Shown here one piece after another: positions 1 through 8,448 of a DNA stretch of 64,000 nucleotides (positions are counted from its first letter, which is position 1; the number at the start of each line of letters is the position of its first letter). The position numbers and the translations under genes were made by a program. The DNA is from Chryseobacterium jejuense (lineage in GTDB: Bacteria; Bacteroidota; Bacteroidia; Flavobacteriales; Weeksellaceae), in the NCBI RefSeq assembly GCF_900100075.1, contig NZ_FNEG01000003.1, positions 124,001 to 188,000 on the forward strand. Direction: 5' to 3'. A model generated the notes under the pieces. It was not told where the DNA came from. It saw nothing but the letters and a program-made list of their open reading frames with translations, and ran no database searches.

Positions 1-833
1 TATATTCAATTAAGAAAAAGAATCTTCCTGTGGTCACCTTTTGTGCTTTATTTAAAGAGAATAATAGGAAGAAAGAAGGAATTATTAAATATAACAATAT
101 ATTAGTAATTGATATTGATAAACTAGATACTCAAACGATTGAATCTATCAAAGAAATTTTAGATAATGATAATTTTATAATTGCTAATTGGGTTTCCCCA
201 TCGGGAGCAGGATTAAAAGGGATTATTAAACTGAAATTTAATGATGTTCAATTAAATAATGAAAATATAGACTTTCATCATAAAAGAGCATTTAAAAAAG
301 TTTCTGCTTATTTTTTAGAAAAATATAATATTGAGCTTGATAAAAGTGGCAGTGATTATACTAGACTATGCTTCATCTCATGTGACGAAAATATCACCAT
401 AAAAAATTCATATTTTGAGTTTGAAATTAATCAAGATGAATATCTAGAATTAATAAGTCAATCTGCATCAAGGATAAAGATAAACATTAATAAAAATTTA
501 GGTGCAACAAATAAGTTCGCATTACATAATGCTATTGGAAAAAATTCTCCATCTAATAAGAGAGAAATACTAAAAATCATCAATTATCTTAAAAGAGAAA
601 AAAGGTCTATAACTCATTCCTATGATGAATGGTTAAGAGTGGCATTTGGAATATCAAATACATTTACCTTTGATTTAGCAAGAAAATACTTTATTGAATT
701 GAGTAAGTTGGATGAAATGAAATTTAATGAGTCGGAATGTTTAATATTATTACAGGATTGCTATTATAATTCAAAAGAAACTATTAACTTTAGCACTATA
801 GTTCATTTAGCAAAAGAAAAAGGTTACAAATAA
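1..833 (+). CDS. VirE / BT4734-like N-terminal domain protein, 3' part
   Basis: The frame is open to the left window edge (codons from base 3 read YSIKKKNLPVV), so the 5' end is missing and the GTG at 30 is not a true start. The pattern KNLPVVTF, then NNILVIDIDKL, then WVSPSGAGLKGIIK resembles the BT4734-like/VirE N-terminal (PrimPol-like) fold found in Bacteroidota mobile elements and prophages. The IDID pair may belong to that fold's metal site. The C-terminal third (about residues 165-267) resembles the helical region that follows the fold in such proteins. Known members sit beside helicase or primase modules, so a role in element replication is plausible but inferred. The stop lies 6 bases before a structured intergenic element and the reverse transcriptase gene, which suggests the same accessory island. 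Confidence 0.6.
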   Translation, partial: YSIKKKNLPVVTFCALFKENNRKKEGIIKYNNILVIDIDKLDTQTIESIKEILDNDNFIIANWVSPSGAGLKGIIKLKFNDVQLNNENIDFHHKRAFKKVSAYFLEKYNIELDKSGSDYTRLCFISCDENITIKNSYFEFEINQDEYLELISQSASRIKININKNLGATNKFALHNAIGKNSPSNKREILKIINYLKREKRSITHSYDEWLRVAFGISNTFTFDLARKYFIELSKLDEMKFNESECLILLQDCYYNSKETINFSTIVHLAKEKGYK

Positions 834-838
834 TAGCT

Positions 839-978
839 AATAGAGAGTACCTAGACAGCGGCTAAATTTTATTTAGCAGGTTGTTAGTGTTGACACTGTA
901 ATCAATATTGAAATTAAGTGGCAGGAAATTCAAAGACAATGTTCAGTATTTATCTTTTTAATTCAGGGACTCTCTATT
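839..978 (+). ncRNA. Candidate structured ncRNA upstream of the reverse transcriptase
   Basis: Bases 839-852 (AATAGAGAGTACCT) pair with 965-978 (AGGGACTCTCTATT): 14 positions with one A/G mismatch, enclosing about 110 nt. Inside are a perfect 7-bp hairpin, GCTAAAT (861-867) with ATTTAGC (871-877), and a small AGTG/CACT hairpin (886-897). A T5 run lies at 955-959. No ORF of note fits in the element, and the RT gene starts 22 bases after the closing stem. In DRT2 and DRT9 anti-phage systems the RT copies an ncRNA encoded just upstream. The placement here is the same, but family membership and the exact transcript ends are inference. A terminator is unlikely because the loop is too long. Confidence 0.5.
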
Positions 979-999
979 GCTTATAAAAAAACTATAATC

Positions 1000-2952
1000 G
1001 TGTTACAAACTTATTTTTCTGAAGAAGAAATATTAACTCTCATTTGTAAAATTAGAGCTAAAATAGCTAAACAAAGAAGTAAAAAACACTTGATTCACCT
1101 TCTTTCATCAGATAACAGAACCAATTATCATCTAAACCACAAGAAAAATCAAGATAAAACTGATGAAGATTTAGATTTATTAAATTCTATTTTGCCACCA
1201 CGCAGAAAATGGAAAACACTTAAAAAGAAAAGACGTTATATTACTAATTATCAAAAGATAGATAGTATAAAAAACAATGCTGATTCTTTATTTGAAACCA
1301 TCCGTTATTATAAGGAAAAACATCCTAATGAATTATTTATAATAAACCTTAATAAGTTCGTAAAAGATATTCAGGACTCAATTTTAAATACTAATTTTTG
1401 TTTTACATCTCCAAAAATAATTCCTCTTTCCAAAAAAGATCAATCAAAATGCCGTCCAATTGCCCTTTATAATTTAAAGGATAGAATAATAATAAGTTTA
1501 ACTAATAAATATTTATCAGAATATTTTGATGAGCATTTTTTTCCAGAGTCACATGCATTCCGACCAAAAAGAATTTATAAAGGAAAAAAAGTGGTTACAT
1601 CTCATCATCACGCAATGGATTCTATATTAAAATACAAATCAGATTATAAGGGGAAAAAACTGTATGTTAGTGAATGTGATATTAGTAAGTTTTACGATTC
1701 AGTGAACCATACAATTGTAAAAGAGTGTTTTAAAAAACTAATTTCGCAAAGTAATCTAGTTATTGATTCCAACGCTAAAAGGATTTTTTATAAATATTTA
1801 GAATCATATTCCTTTGTTCACAATGTTAAAATTTACAACCATAAAAAATACTCTGATTATTGGCAACAGTATAAGATTGATAATGGTTATTTTGGATGGA
1901 TTGATGATGATTTGAAAGACCTGAAATATTATAAAAGCGTCAATCATAATAGAGTTGGAGTACCACAAGGCGGAGCAATATCAGGACTTATTGCAAATAT
2001 GGTATTACATTTTGCAGATTTAGAATTATTAAAGAAGAAAGACAGCAAACTACATTATGTAAGATTTTGTGATGATATGGTAATTATTCATCCCAATAAA
2101 AAACAATGTGAGGATTACTATCAAGTCTATAATGAAAGTCTAAAGAAACTTAAATTAGTTCCTCATCTACCTTTGAACTTCAATTTTAATAATAAACAAA
2201 TTTTAAAGGAGTTTTGGTCTGAAGATACAAAATCGAAAAGCCCATACAGATGGTCAGGTTCATTTCGTAATTCAACAAAATGGATTGGATTTGTAGGATA
2301 TGAGGTTTCTTTTAATAATGAGATTAGAGTTAGAAAAAGATCATTAAAGAAAGAAAAATTAAAGCAACAAAACCTTATAGATTTAACATTAAGAAGCCTA
2401 AAAAAAGGACAAAGAAAATCTAAAGATACTATAATAGAATCTGTATGTAATAGATTGGTTGGGATGTCTGTTGGTAGAGTTAACATAAAAAACTACGCTT
2501 ATATAGAAAATGATTTTTGCTGGGCAAAAGGTTTCAATCGGTTATCAAAAAACAATCATATTGCTAGACAATTAAAGAATTTAGATAGATGTAGAAATAA
2601 ACAAATTGCTCGTTTGAAAAAGGAATTGTCAAATGCAAATAATAAAAAAGATGTATTCATTCCTAAGTTTTTATTTAGTTGCATTCCTAAAGTATCCATT
2701 TTTGATTCAATAATAATTCGAGATGAATTGGTTTCGCTCAAAGTATTATCATCTAAGTTCAAGCTAACATCTTCAATGTATAATAAAATCAATGAGACTG
2801 ATTTTAAGTTACAACTAAGTAATAAGTATATTAATAAAGAGAGGATTATACTAAAAACCCTAATATCTTATAAAAATAAGGAAAGAAATGTAAATTACTA
2901 TGGAAAACCTTTTAGCTATTATTTCCATTTATTGGAAAAACAATATAGTTAA
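1000..2952 (+). CDS. Reverse transcriptase, DRT/unknown-group type (FCDD)
   Basis: This 650-aa protein has RT motifs in order: RPIA near residues 152-155, motif A CDISKFYD (226-233, catalytic D227), VPQGGAISG (321-329), and FCDD (356-359, D358/D359). After these comes WIGFVGYEV, then a basic, helical C-terminal region (about 430-650). There is no maturase X domain, endonuclease or retron signature that I can see. A Cys in the xCDD position is also known from DRT2-type RTs (YCDD). The GTG at 1000 is the first usual start codon after the in-frame stop at 916. No ATG lies between them, and the start falls just after the closing stem of the candidate ncRNA. Function as phage-defence RT is inferred from family and layout. 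A solitary group II-derived RT is less likely because no intron structure is seen. Confidence 0.72.
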   Translation: MLQTYFSEEEILTLICKIRAKIAKQRSKKHLIHLLSSDNRTNYHLNHKKNQDKTDEDLDLLNSILPPRRKWKTLKKKRRYITNYQKIDSIKNNADSLFETIRYYKEKHPNELFIINLNKFVKDIQDSILNTNFCFTSPKIIPLSKKDQSKCRPIALYNLKDRIIISLTNKYLSEYFDEHFFPESHAFRPKRIYKGKKVVTSHHHAMDSILKYKSDYKGKKLYVSECDISKFYDSVNHTIVKECFKKLISQSNLVIDSNAKRIFYKYLESYSFVHNVKIYNHKKYSDYWQQYKIDNGYFGWIDDDLKDLKYYKSVNHNRVGVPQGGAISGLIANMVLHFADLELLKKKDSKLHYVRFCDDMVIIHPNKKQCEDYYQVYNESLKKLKLVPHLPLNFNFNNKQILKEFWSEDTKSKSPYRWSGSFRNSTKWIGFVGYEVSFNNEIRVRKRSLKKEKLKQQNLIDLTLRSLKKGQRKSKDTIIESVCNRLVGMSVGRVNIKNYAYIENDFCWAKGFNRLSKNNHIARQLKNLDRCRNKQIARLKKELSNANNKKDVFIPKFLFSCIPKVSIFDSIIIRDELVSLKVLSSKFKLTSSMYNKINETDFKLQLSNKYINKERIILKTLISYKNKERNVNYYGKPFSYYFHLLEKQYS

Positions 2953-2985
2953 ATAAAAAATAAAAAATACGACACCTTTTGACGC

Positions 2986-3038
2986 ATTACTTTTATATGT
3001 TTGGAAGGAATATCTAAGAATCAGATTTAAAAAGTAAT
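2986..3038. repeat. Inverted repeat between RT and HNH genes
   Basis: ATTACTTTT at 2986-2994 is the exact reverse complement of AAAAGTAAT at 3030-3038, with 35 bases between them. It fills most of the 100-bp gap before the HNH gene. It could fold as an RNA stem, act as an operator, or be chance in AT-rich DNA. It does not look like a standard terminator. Confidence 0.3.
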
Positions 3039-3052
3039 AGCATTGAATAATT

Positions 3053-3751
3053 ATGAAGAATAAATACAATAGTAAAATTTGGAAAGAATTTCGTGATGAC
3101 ATTATTGAATCTGATGGTTATAAGTGTGCTATATGTGGTAGGAACTCATTTGAAGTTATTCTTCAGGTTCATCATAAAAAATATGTAAAAGGTAGAATGT
3201 TATGGGAATATGCTTCCGAAGAATGTATCACTTTATGTAAAGGTTGCCACGCGATGGAACATGGGAAAATAAAACCTAATTTTGGATGGGAATACAGTGG
3301 TGAAGAAGATTTAGAAGATCTAATTGGAGAATGTGAAAATTGTGGAAGTAATATCAGATATATTTTTCATATTTATCATGAAAAATGGGGGGCATTGCAA
3401 GTTGGGACACTTTGTTGTGATAATTTAACTGATAGTAGAGAAGCGTCAAATCACCTCGAATCATTAAGAAGATTTGAAAGTCGAAAAAAAAACTTTATTA
3501 ATTCTGTGAAATGGAAAAGTTCTGGAGCCATGCAGTCAATTAAGAAGAATCTATTTGAAATCATAATAGAGGGAGTAGATGATTATTTTAGTCTTAAAAT
3601 TCATAATATTAAGAGTAAAAAACATTATGCAACAATAGAATGTGCAAAGTCTTCAGCATTTGAAGTAATTGAAAATGGTAAATTCATAGATTATTGTATA
3701 AAACATGACATAGCCTTACCTGGTAAGGTCAAAATTAGATTATCACATTAA
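3053..3751 (+). CDS. HNH endonuclease domain protein
   Basis: The N-terminal 85 residues carry an HNH nuclease fold: CAIC zinc pair, VHHKKY with the catalytic His, then LCKGCH with the second Cys pair. A second possible zinc site begins with CENCG near residue 97, followed by a CC pair (TLCCDN). The C-terminal half (about 120-232) is not recognised. The protein is 232 aa. It lies 100 bp after the reverse transcriptase in the same direction and may be co-transcribed. HNH enzymes serve in restriction, homing and phage defence, so an effector role beside the RT is possible but unproven. The ATG at 3053 is the first in the frame and puts the HNH domain at a normal distance from the N-terminus. 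Confidence 0.7.
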   Translation: MKNKYNSKIWKEFRDDIIESDGYKCAICGRNSFEVILQVHHKKYVKGRMLWEYASEECITLCKGCHAMEHGKIKPNFGWEYSGEEDLEDLIGECENCGSNIRYIFHIYHEKWGALQVGTLCCDNLTDSREASNHLESLRRFESRKKNFINSVKWKSSGAMQSIKKNLFEIIIEGVDDYFSLKIHNIKSKKHYATIECAKSSAFEVIENGKFIDYCIKHDIALPGKVKIRLSH

Positions 3752-3816
3752 CTGATTTATAATTTAAAATTCGATTTTAAAAGACCGAAAATCAGGATTG
3801 AAGTTTTTGGTTGGAA

Positions 3817-3906
3817 GATTACAATAATGAAAGAACTCATACAGGAAAACATTGTTATGGCAAAACTCCTATGCAGACGTTTTTAGATACTAAAAATTAT
3901 AAATAG
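3817..3906 (+). pseudogene. IS481-like transposase, C-terminal scar
   Basis: The frame from 3817 reads DYNNERTHTGKHCYGKTPMQ and then TFLDTKNYK to the stop TAG at 3904. DYNxxRTHxGxxCxGKTPMQTF is the typical C-terminal end of rve/IS481-type transposases. Upstream in this frame a stop appears at 3799-3801, and no integrase core is present. This is a remnant that marks past insertion at the right side of the RT/HNH island. Confidence 0.6.
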
Positions 3907-4235
3907 GAAAAAAGAGAAATTGTTGGAAACTACACCGCTGCGCAAAGTCTCCAGACTTTGAGCCTAAAGAAAGTTATACCAATTATAAACAAGAAAAATC
4001 AACTCTGATTTCATGCAAGGTTGGCTAATGATGTTTTTTGGAGAATGCTCTACAAAATTTATTTCTGCAAATGAAAATCAGCCATTATTCAACCGGAAAG
4101 CAACAACGGGAAAAAGTTTTTGCTAAATTTGGAATATCGGTTTCATAAAGAAGTTTTGTGGTGAAAATCTAATGACATTATGGATTTAAAATCGATAACT
4201 GCTAATAATTCCAAAAGAAAACATATTTTCAACGA
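3907..4235. other. Non-coding, degenerate DNA with a palindrome
   Basis: No intact gene is seen. CAAAGTCT (3943-3950) and AGACTTTG (3953-3960) form a tight palindrome inside a locally GC-richer patch, probably an interspersed repeat. The rest looks like decayed coding sequence, but I cannot assign it. The next gene starts at 4236. Confidence 0.45.
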
Positions 4236-5264
4236 ATGAATATTGACAATCAAATATTATTTTTTTTAAGCGCTATAGGTGTTTTTAATAGTGTTATTTT
4301 GGGGTTCTATTTTTTATTCTTCAAGAGAAATAAAGAGATATCAGATTTATTTTTGGGGCTTTTGTTGCTAGCTTTAAGTACGAGGATCGGAAAATCTGTA
4401 TTTTATAATTTTAATCCTCAGTTGTCAAAAACATATTTGCAAATAGGTTTGTCGGCTTGTTTTTTTATTGGTCCGCTATTGTATTTTTTTGTTAGGTCAA
4501 TACTGCAAAATCTTAATTATTCTTTTGCAAAATATAGTCTCATTTTTCTCATGATAGCGATAAGCGTTTTTGGTTTTCTTCTTCCATACAAGGAAAACCC
4601 TGAGCTATGGAGACGAATAATTTATTATTTTATAAATACTCAATGGTTTATTTTTATTGTATTATCCATTTATGAGGCCAGACAAATTTTTAGGAAGCTG
4701 GTAACCTATCGCAACCAAATTAGCTATCAAGAAACTTGGGTATTATCAGTTATTGGTGGTGTTTTTGCCATTTGGCTTTCCTATTCTTTATCCAGATATA
4801 CCTCCTATATTTCCGGAGCCTTGACTTTTTCCTTCAGTTTTTACATTTCTTTCCTTTTGATTTATTATGCAAAAAACAAAACGTTAATTTCGGTCATTAG
4901 TAAAGAAAAATACATCAACAAAATAGATGAAAAGTTGGTAAAGGAGATTCAGGAAAAAATTAATATACTTTTTGAAACAAAGAAAATCTATACTAATCCT
5001 GATCTCACCTTATCCATTTTAGCAAAAGAATTAAGTATTCGCCCTCAATTGCTATCACAATTTATTAATGCTAATTTGAATAAAAGTTTTACTCAATTCA
5101 TCAATGAATATCGAATTGATGAAGCAAAACGACTTTTAAAAGAAAGTACTCAGTTGAAAATAGATGCTGTGGGTTTTGAATCCAGGTTTAATTCAAGCAG
5201 TACATTCTATAGTTCATTTAAAAAAATTACAGGAACTACGCCTTCAAATTATCAAAAAACGTAA
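4236..5264 (+). CDS. Membrane-anchored AraC-family regulator
   Basis: Residues 1-212 contain about seven hydrophobic segments (roughly 8-29, 36-52, 66-90, 100-117, 128-147, 168-186 and 192-212). A linker and a C-terminal AraC/XylS DNA-binding domain follow (about 256-340: LSILAKELSIRPQLLSQFIN, then FINEYRIDEAKRLL, then GFESRFNSSSTFYSSFKK). This 7TM-plus-HTH layout is common in Flavobacteriia. The regulator probably senses a signal in the membrane and controls nearby genes. The DJ-1/PfpI gene 112 bp downstream on the same strand is the obvious candidate target. The signal is unknown. Confidence 0.85.
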   Translation: MNIDNQILFFLSAIGVFNSVILGFYFLFFKRNKEISDLFLGLLLLALSTRIGKSVFYNFNPQLSKTYLQIGLSACFFIGPLLYFFVRSILQNLNYSFAKYSLIFLMIAISVFGFLLPYKENPELWRRIIYYFINTQWFIFIVLSIYEARQIFRKLVTYRNQISYQETWVLSVIGGVFAIWLSYSLSRYTSYISGALTFSFSFYISFLLIYYAKNKTLISVISKEKYINKIDEKLVKEIQEKINILFETKKIYTNPDLTLSILAKELSIRPQLLSQFINANLNKSFTQFINEYRIDEAKRLLKESTQLKIDAVGFESRFNSSSTFYSSFKKITGTTPSNYQKT

Positions 5265-5307
5265 TTTTTACTCCTAAAATATACATTCGTACTTCATGAT
5301 GATAAAC

Positions 5308-5342
5308 TTGGAATGATTTAAAAGGGAAGCAATATATTTTTG
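5308..5342 (+). promoter_or_regulatory. Possible promoter of the DJ-1/PfpI gene
   Basis: A TATTTTTG -7 element lies at 5335-5342, with a TTG at 5308-5310 (24-base spacer, slightly long). The ATG is at 5377. Confidence 0.35.
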
Positions 5343-5376
5343 CGAAACGTTTTTAAATCATTAAAATCCAACGTTT

Positions 5377-6492
5377 ATGGAAAAAATCTTTTTCGCAATT
5401 TTATGTGTATTCTTATCAAATGGATGCTTTGCACAATCGGAACAATCTCTCATTGAGAATTGTATTCAAAACTATATTAATGGTACATCTTATAATGAAC
5501 CTGATAATATAAGTAAGGCTTTTTATGCCGAAGCCAATCTTTTTCTAAGCCACAAAGAAAAACCTTTATGGATCGTTCCGGCTTCAGAATATGTCAACTG
5601 GTTTCAAAAAGGAAATAAAGGAGAATTTAACGGTCGTATCGGGAAAATTATCTCTATAGAATACTTTAATGATATTGCTATGGCAAAAGCAGAGATTCTT
5701 ATTCCTGAAAGAAAGCAAGAATTTATGGATATGTTCTTGTTAAAGAAAATTCAGGGTGAATGGAAAATAATCAGTAAATCAGCAAGCAGCAAAACAAGCA
5801 ATAAAAGCGGGGAAAAAATATTATTCATTGTTTCCAATGCTCATTATTATGGAAAATCTACAATTTCGACGGGAAATAGCTTTGCTGAAATTGTAAATGC
5901 TTACGATACTTTTGTCAATTCAGGGTATACTGTTGATTTTGTAAGTCCGAAAGGCGGTGATATTCCTTTGGCTTATATCAATACCTCTGATAGCTTGCAA
6001 AAGCAATATTTATATAATCAAGACTTTATGTACGCTATAAAATATACTTTGAACCCTAAACAAGTTGATTATAAAAATTACAAAGCAGTTCATTATATTG
6101 GAGGTGGAAGTGCGATGTATGATGTTCCTGAAAATTCAGATATTCAACGCATTTCGATGCAGATATATGAAGATAACAAGGGTATTATCTCTTCGGTATG
6201 TCATGGAACAGCAGGTATTGTTAACTTAAGAACTAAAAATGGCAAATTCTTAGTTCAGGGAAAGATAATAAGTGGCTATCCTGATTCTTTTGAAAAACAG
6301 GATGGTGAATATTTTAAACATTTTCCATTCTTAATTCAGAAGACCATAGAAGAAAGAGGAGGAACTTTTAAATTTTCAAAAGGAAATGTATCTCATGTTG
6401 AACAAGATGGTAGAATTATTACTGGACAAAATTTTCAATCCTCAAATGGTGTCGCTCTAAAAATTATTGAACTGATTGAGAAAAATAAGTAA
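5377..6492 (+). CDS. Secreted NTF2-like plus DJ-1/PfpI protein
   Basis: A signal peptide (residues 1-20, ending CFAQ) is followed by a nuclear-transport-factor-2/lumazine-binding-like domain (about 22-140) and a DJ-1/PfpI glutamine-amidotransferase-like domain (about 145-371). The second domain carries ISSVCHGTAG, with Cys275 as the likely nucleophile followed by His276. That matches Hsp31/YajL-type enzymes (chaperone, glyoxalase or deglycase activities are reported for the family). The substrate here is unknown. The fusion of a small SnoaL-like domain with a PfpI domain, exported from the cytoplasm, is the notable feature. The AraC-type membrane regulator upstream may control it. Confidence 0.8.
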   Translation: MEKIFFAILCVFLSNGCFAQSEQSLIENCIQNYINGTSYNEPDNISKAFYAEANLFLSHKEKPLWIVPASEYVNWFQKGNKGEFNGRIGKIISIEYFNDIAMAKAEILIPERKQEFMDMFLLKKIQGEWKIISKSASSKTSNKSGEKILFIVSNAHYYGKSTISTGNSFAEIVNAYDTFVNSGYTVDFVSPKGGDIPLAYINTSDSLQKQYLYNQDFMYAIKYTLNPKQVDYKNYKAVHYIGGGSAMYDVPENSDIQRISMQIYEDNKGIISSVCHGTAGIVNLRTKNGKFLVQGKIISGYPDSFEKQDGEYFKHFPFLIQKTIEERGGTFKFSKGNVSHVEQDGRIITGQNFQSSNGVALKIIELIEKNK

Positions 6493-6676
6493 GATAAAAT
6501 TTCTCGTCGGTTAATACACATTCACGCTATTGCTTTGTTTTTGGAAATTTAAAATTTCGAAACAATGCTTGATCAGTGAAGATCTTAAAGTCAAATTGAT
6601 AGAACTATAAAGAACGTAATAGAAAACGAGATCTTAATTAATCCAATGAAATATGTAATAAAATTTGATTAGCATT

Positions 6677-6705
6677 TTGTAATTAGTTTTATTTGGTTAT
6701 ATTTG
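6677..6705 (+). promoter_or_regulatory. Bacteroidota promoter of small peptide gene
   Basis: TTG at 6677-6679, an 18-base spacer, then TATATTTG at 6698-6705. The expected start near 6711 gives a leader of about 43 nt before the ATG at 6754. The rest of the 6493-6753 gap shows no gene. Confidence 0.6.
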
Positions 6706-6753
6706 GAAATAAGAACTATATGTTCTAAAAAACTAATATATTAATAAATAACT

Positions 6754-6927
6754 ATGAAAAATTTAAAGAAAATCACAAGAGACAGTATGAAGTCAATCAA
6801 AGGGGCAGGTCCAACTTATTGTAGAGTTGGATATATCTATAGATGTGAGTCTATTTATGAATGCCATCCAGAGCAGGACATTTGGGACTGTGCTTGCGGA
6901 TGTGTACCTGTAACGAAAATTGTGTAA
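6754..6927 (+). CDS. GG-leader-like Cys-rich bacteriocin-like peptide (57 aa)
   Basis: The peptide starts MKNLKKITRDSMKSIKGAG and ends CACGCVPVTKIV. The N-terminus matches the leader of the Chryseobacterium 'bacteriocin-like' (ComC/BlpC-type) family, with a GxG where the usual double-Gly cleavage site sits (about residues 17-19). The core of about 38 residues has six cysteines. The ORF is flanked by its own promoter and a strong terminator (6956-6983), so it is a single-gene transcript. No C39 peptidase transporter is nearby. Three relatives occur in this window (41859-42023, 42203-42364, 56944-57150). Antibacterial, signalling or other function is not known. Confidence 0.7.
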   Translation: MKNLKKITRDSMKSIKGAGPTYCRVGYIYRCESIYECHPEQDIWDCACGCVPVTKIV

Positions 6928-6955
6928 TTGATATCTTTTTATAAAGTACATAATT

Positions 6956-6983
6956 AAGCCTTCTCTTTGAGAGGGCTTTTTTA
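6956..6983 (+). terminator. Rho-independent terminator
   Basis: A 10-bp stem, AAGCCTTCTC (6956-6965) with GAGAGGGCTT (6969-6978) including one G-T pair, has a TTT loop and a T run after it. It ends the small peptide transcript. Confidence 0.85.
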
Positions 6984-7031
6984 TTATAATAACTGGAAAA
7001 CTATTTTACTCAACTCTATATAAGCAAACAA

Positions 7032-7058
7032 AGTCTACCCTGATTGACAAGGTAGACT
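7032..7058 (-). terminator. Probable terminator of the metalloprotease gene
   Basis: A perfect 8-bp stem, AGTCTACC (7032-7039) with GGTAGACT (7051-7058), lies 23 bases past the stop of the minus-strand gene. The tail on the minus strand is TTTGTTTGC, so it is T-rich but interrupted. Confidence 0.55.
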
Positions 7059-7080
7059 CCTATTGAGATAAGTGGATTTC

Positions 7081-7923
7081 TTATTTTGGATATACTGTTG
7101 CGATAAATTGTTTATCTGTGGGAGATAAAACTGTATTGCTTCCAACACTGAATCCATTTGTGGTTAGCGTTGAGCTGATGCTGTAGTGCATAATAGATTG
7201 TGTATCGTAAGCACTATATTGTGTTTGTGAAGTTGAATATTTTGCAAAAAGGTTATTGTCTACCTGAGCTTGAGTCCAGTAATTTGGAGCACCTGCATAA
7301 TAAGCATATACTTTTGGCTTATCCCATGGAATAGCAGCTAAAGGATGTTGATGTTCATGGATCATTCCAAGGGCGTGACCGAATTCATGAATGACTGTTC
7401 TGCTGAATTCTGTATCACTTGTGGAGTCTGTAAACCAGCCGAAGTTCATGGTTTCTTTATTAGAGGCGATACTAAGAGCATCTTTTCCTATATATGAATA
7501 AGATCCGGCACCAGATGTAAATGTTACACGAATCTGTGGTGTTCCACTGGAAACAAAATTAAAAGTAATATTGGCATATTTGGACCATTCATTAGCGTAT
7601 TGTATCACTTTGTTACGAACATAGGTACTACCTCCATAAAGGCCTACAGTGATAACACTACCATTTGTCCATTTTTTACTGGTAATAACAGCTCCCTTTG
7701 AGGCTGCTCCTGGAGCCTTATCCTCTCCTGGAAGATAAACATCTTTACACATTTGTGTTTTTTCGAAACCTGCAGGGATGTCTGATTGAGGAATGGCTAA
7801 TAATCCTGAAAGTGATTGTTGGTCTTGTGGAGCTTTTTCTTCTATGCTGTCATTTGTAGTATTACATGATACCATAGCCATTGAAATTAATGATCCTAAT
7901 AAGATCTTTTTGTGTAGTTCCAT
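7081..7923 (-). CDS. Astacin-like M12A metallopeptidase lipoprotein
   Basis: A lipoprotein signal with the lipobox Cys at residue 20 (SMAMVSC) precedes a zinc peptidase domain. The zinc motif is HEFGHALGMIHE (His179, Glu180, His183, His189), and the Met-turn is SIMHYS (Met245). This is the HExxHxxGxxH signature of astacins. Flavastacin from Elizabethkingia/Chryseobacterium belongs to the same group. The protein is probably anchored in the outer membrane and cleaves extracellular or periplasmic proteins. The gene stands alone: a terminator follows it, and a 525-bp intergenic region lies upstream. Confidence 0.88.
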   Translation of the reverse strand: MELHKKILLGSLISMAMVSCNTTNDSIEEKAPQDQQSLSGLLAIPQSDIPAGFEKTQMCKDVYLPGEDKAPGAASKGAVITSKKWTNGSVITVGLYGGSTYVRNKVIQYANEWSKYANITFNFVSSGTPQIRVTFTSGAGSYSYIGKDALSIASNKETMNFGWFTDSTSDTEFSRTVIHEFGHALGMIHEHQHPLAAIPWDKPKVYAYYAGAPNYWTQAQVDNNLFAKYSTSQTQYSAYDTQSIMHYSISSTLTTNGFSVGSNTVLSPTDKQFIATVYPK

Positions 7924-8448
7924 AACGTTGTTTTTTTATATTGATTAGTGGTTTTTTTGAACACAGAAAAAAAATAATCTATTCTGTGTGAATTAAAATT
8001 AAAATAAAAAACAATGTTCCTTCTTATTTTCTTTTGTAAATTAAGATTAGGCTATGTCTACACACATACTACATTTAATTTAATTGCCCTTCAATAAAGG
8101 GATTTCATAAATGTGAAATCATATAAGTTTAATTTTATGCTATTCTATATTAGTCTTGTATTATTGTAGATTAAACAAAATTTAGCATATGATGAATGTA
8201 AATATAGTTAAGTAAATTTCCTTTTATTAGTTTTTTTGTCTTAAAAAATCAAAAATTAGTAATTAAAGTGTAAGCGTTTTTTGTGCTTTTCAATTGGATT
8301 TTAAAGTGTAAATAAGCTAGATATTGATGAGCAACTCCTGATGATTTTTTATGATAAAGATTTTCATTTTATTATGTTAGAAAGATTGAAATATCACAAA
8401 GCTATTGGAGAAAAAAGGTTAATTATATTGCTATCATCCTATATAATG
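7924..8448. other. Intergenic region with two adjacent hairpins
   Basis: This is the 525-bp upstream region of the metalloprotease and downstream region of the first response regulator. CCCTT/AAGGG (8087-8091 with 8097-8101) abuts GATTTCA/TGAAATC (8101-8107 with 8114-8120). No gene is supported. A short plus-strand frame at 8341-8556 runs antisense into the regulator and is not credible. One ACTACAT half-site lies near 8070. Confidence 0.5.

Noticed and set aside
839..978. Simple terminator for the upstream VirE-type gene
   Set aside because: The stem encloses about 110 nt, too far for a rho-independent terminator, and no T run follows directly.
3817..3906. Intact IS481 element
   Set aside because: Only the C-terminal end of the transposase is present. 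No inverted repeats or catalytic core are seen.
8080..8120. Two adjacent hairpins upstream of the metalloprotease
   Set aside because: Short stems in AT-rich DNA without T tail or repeat elsewhere. Kept only as a note in the intergenic entry.
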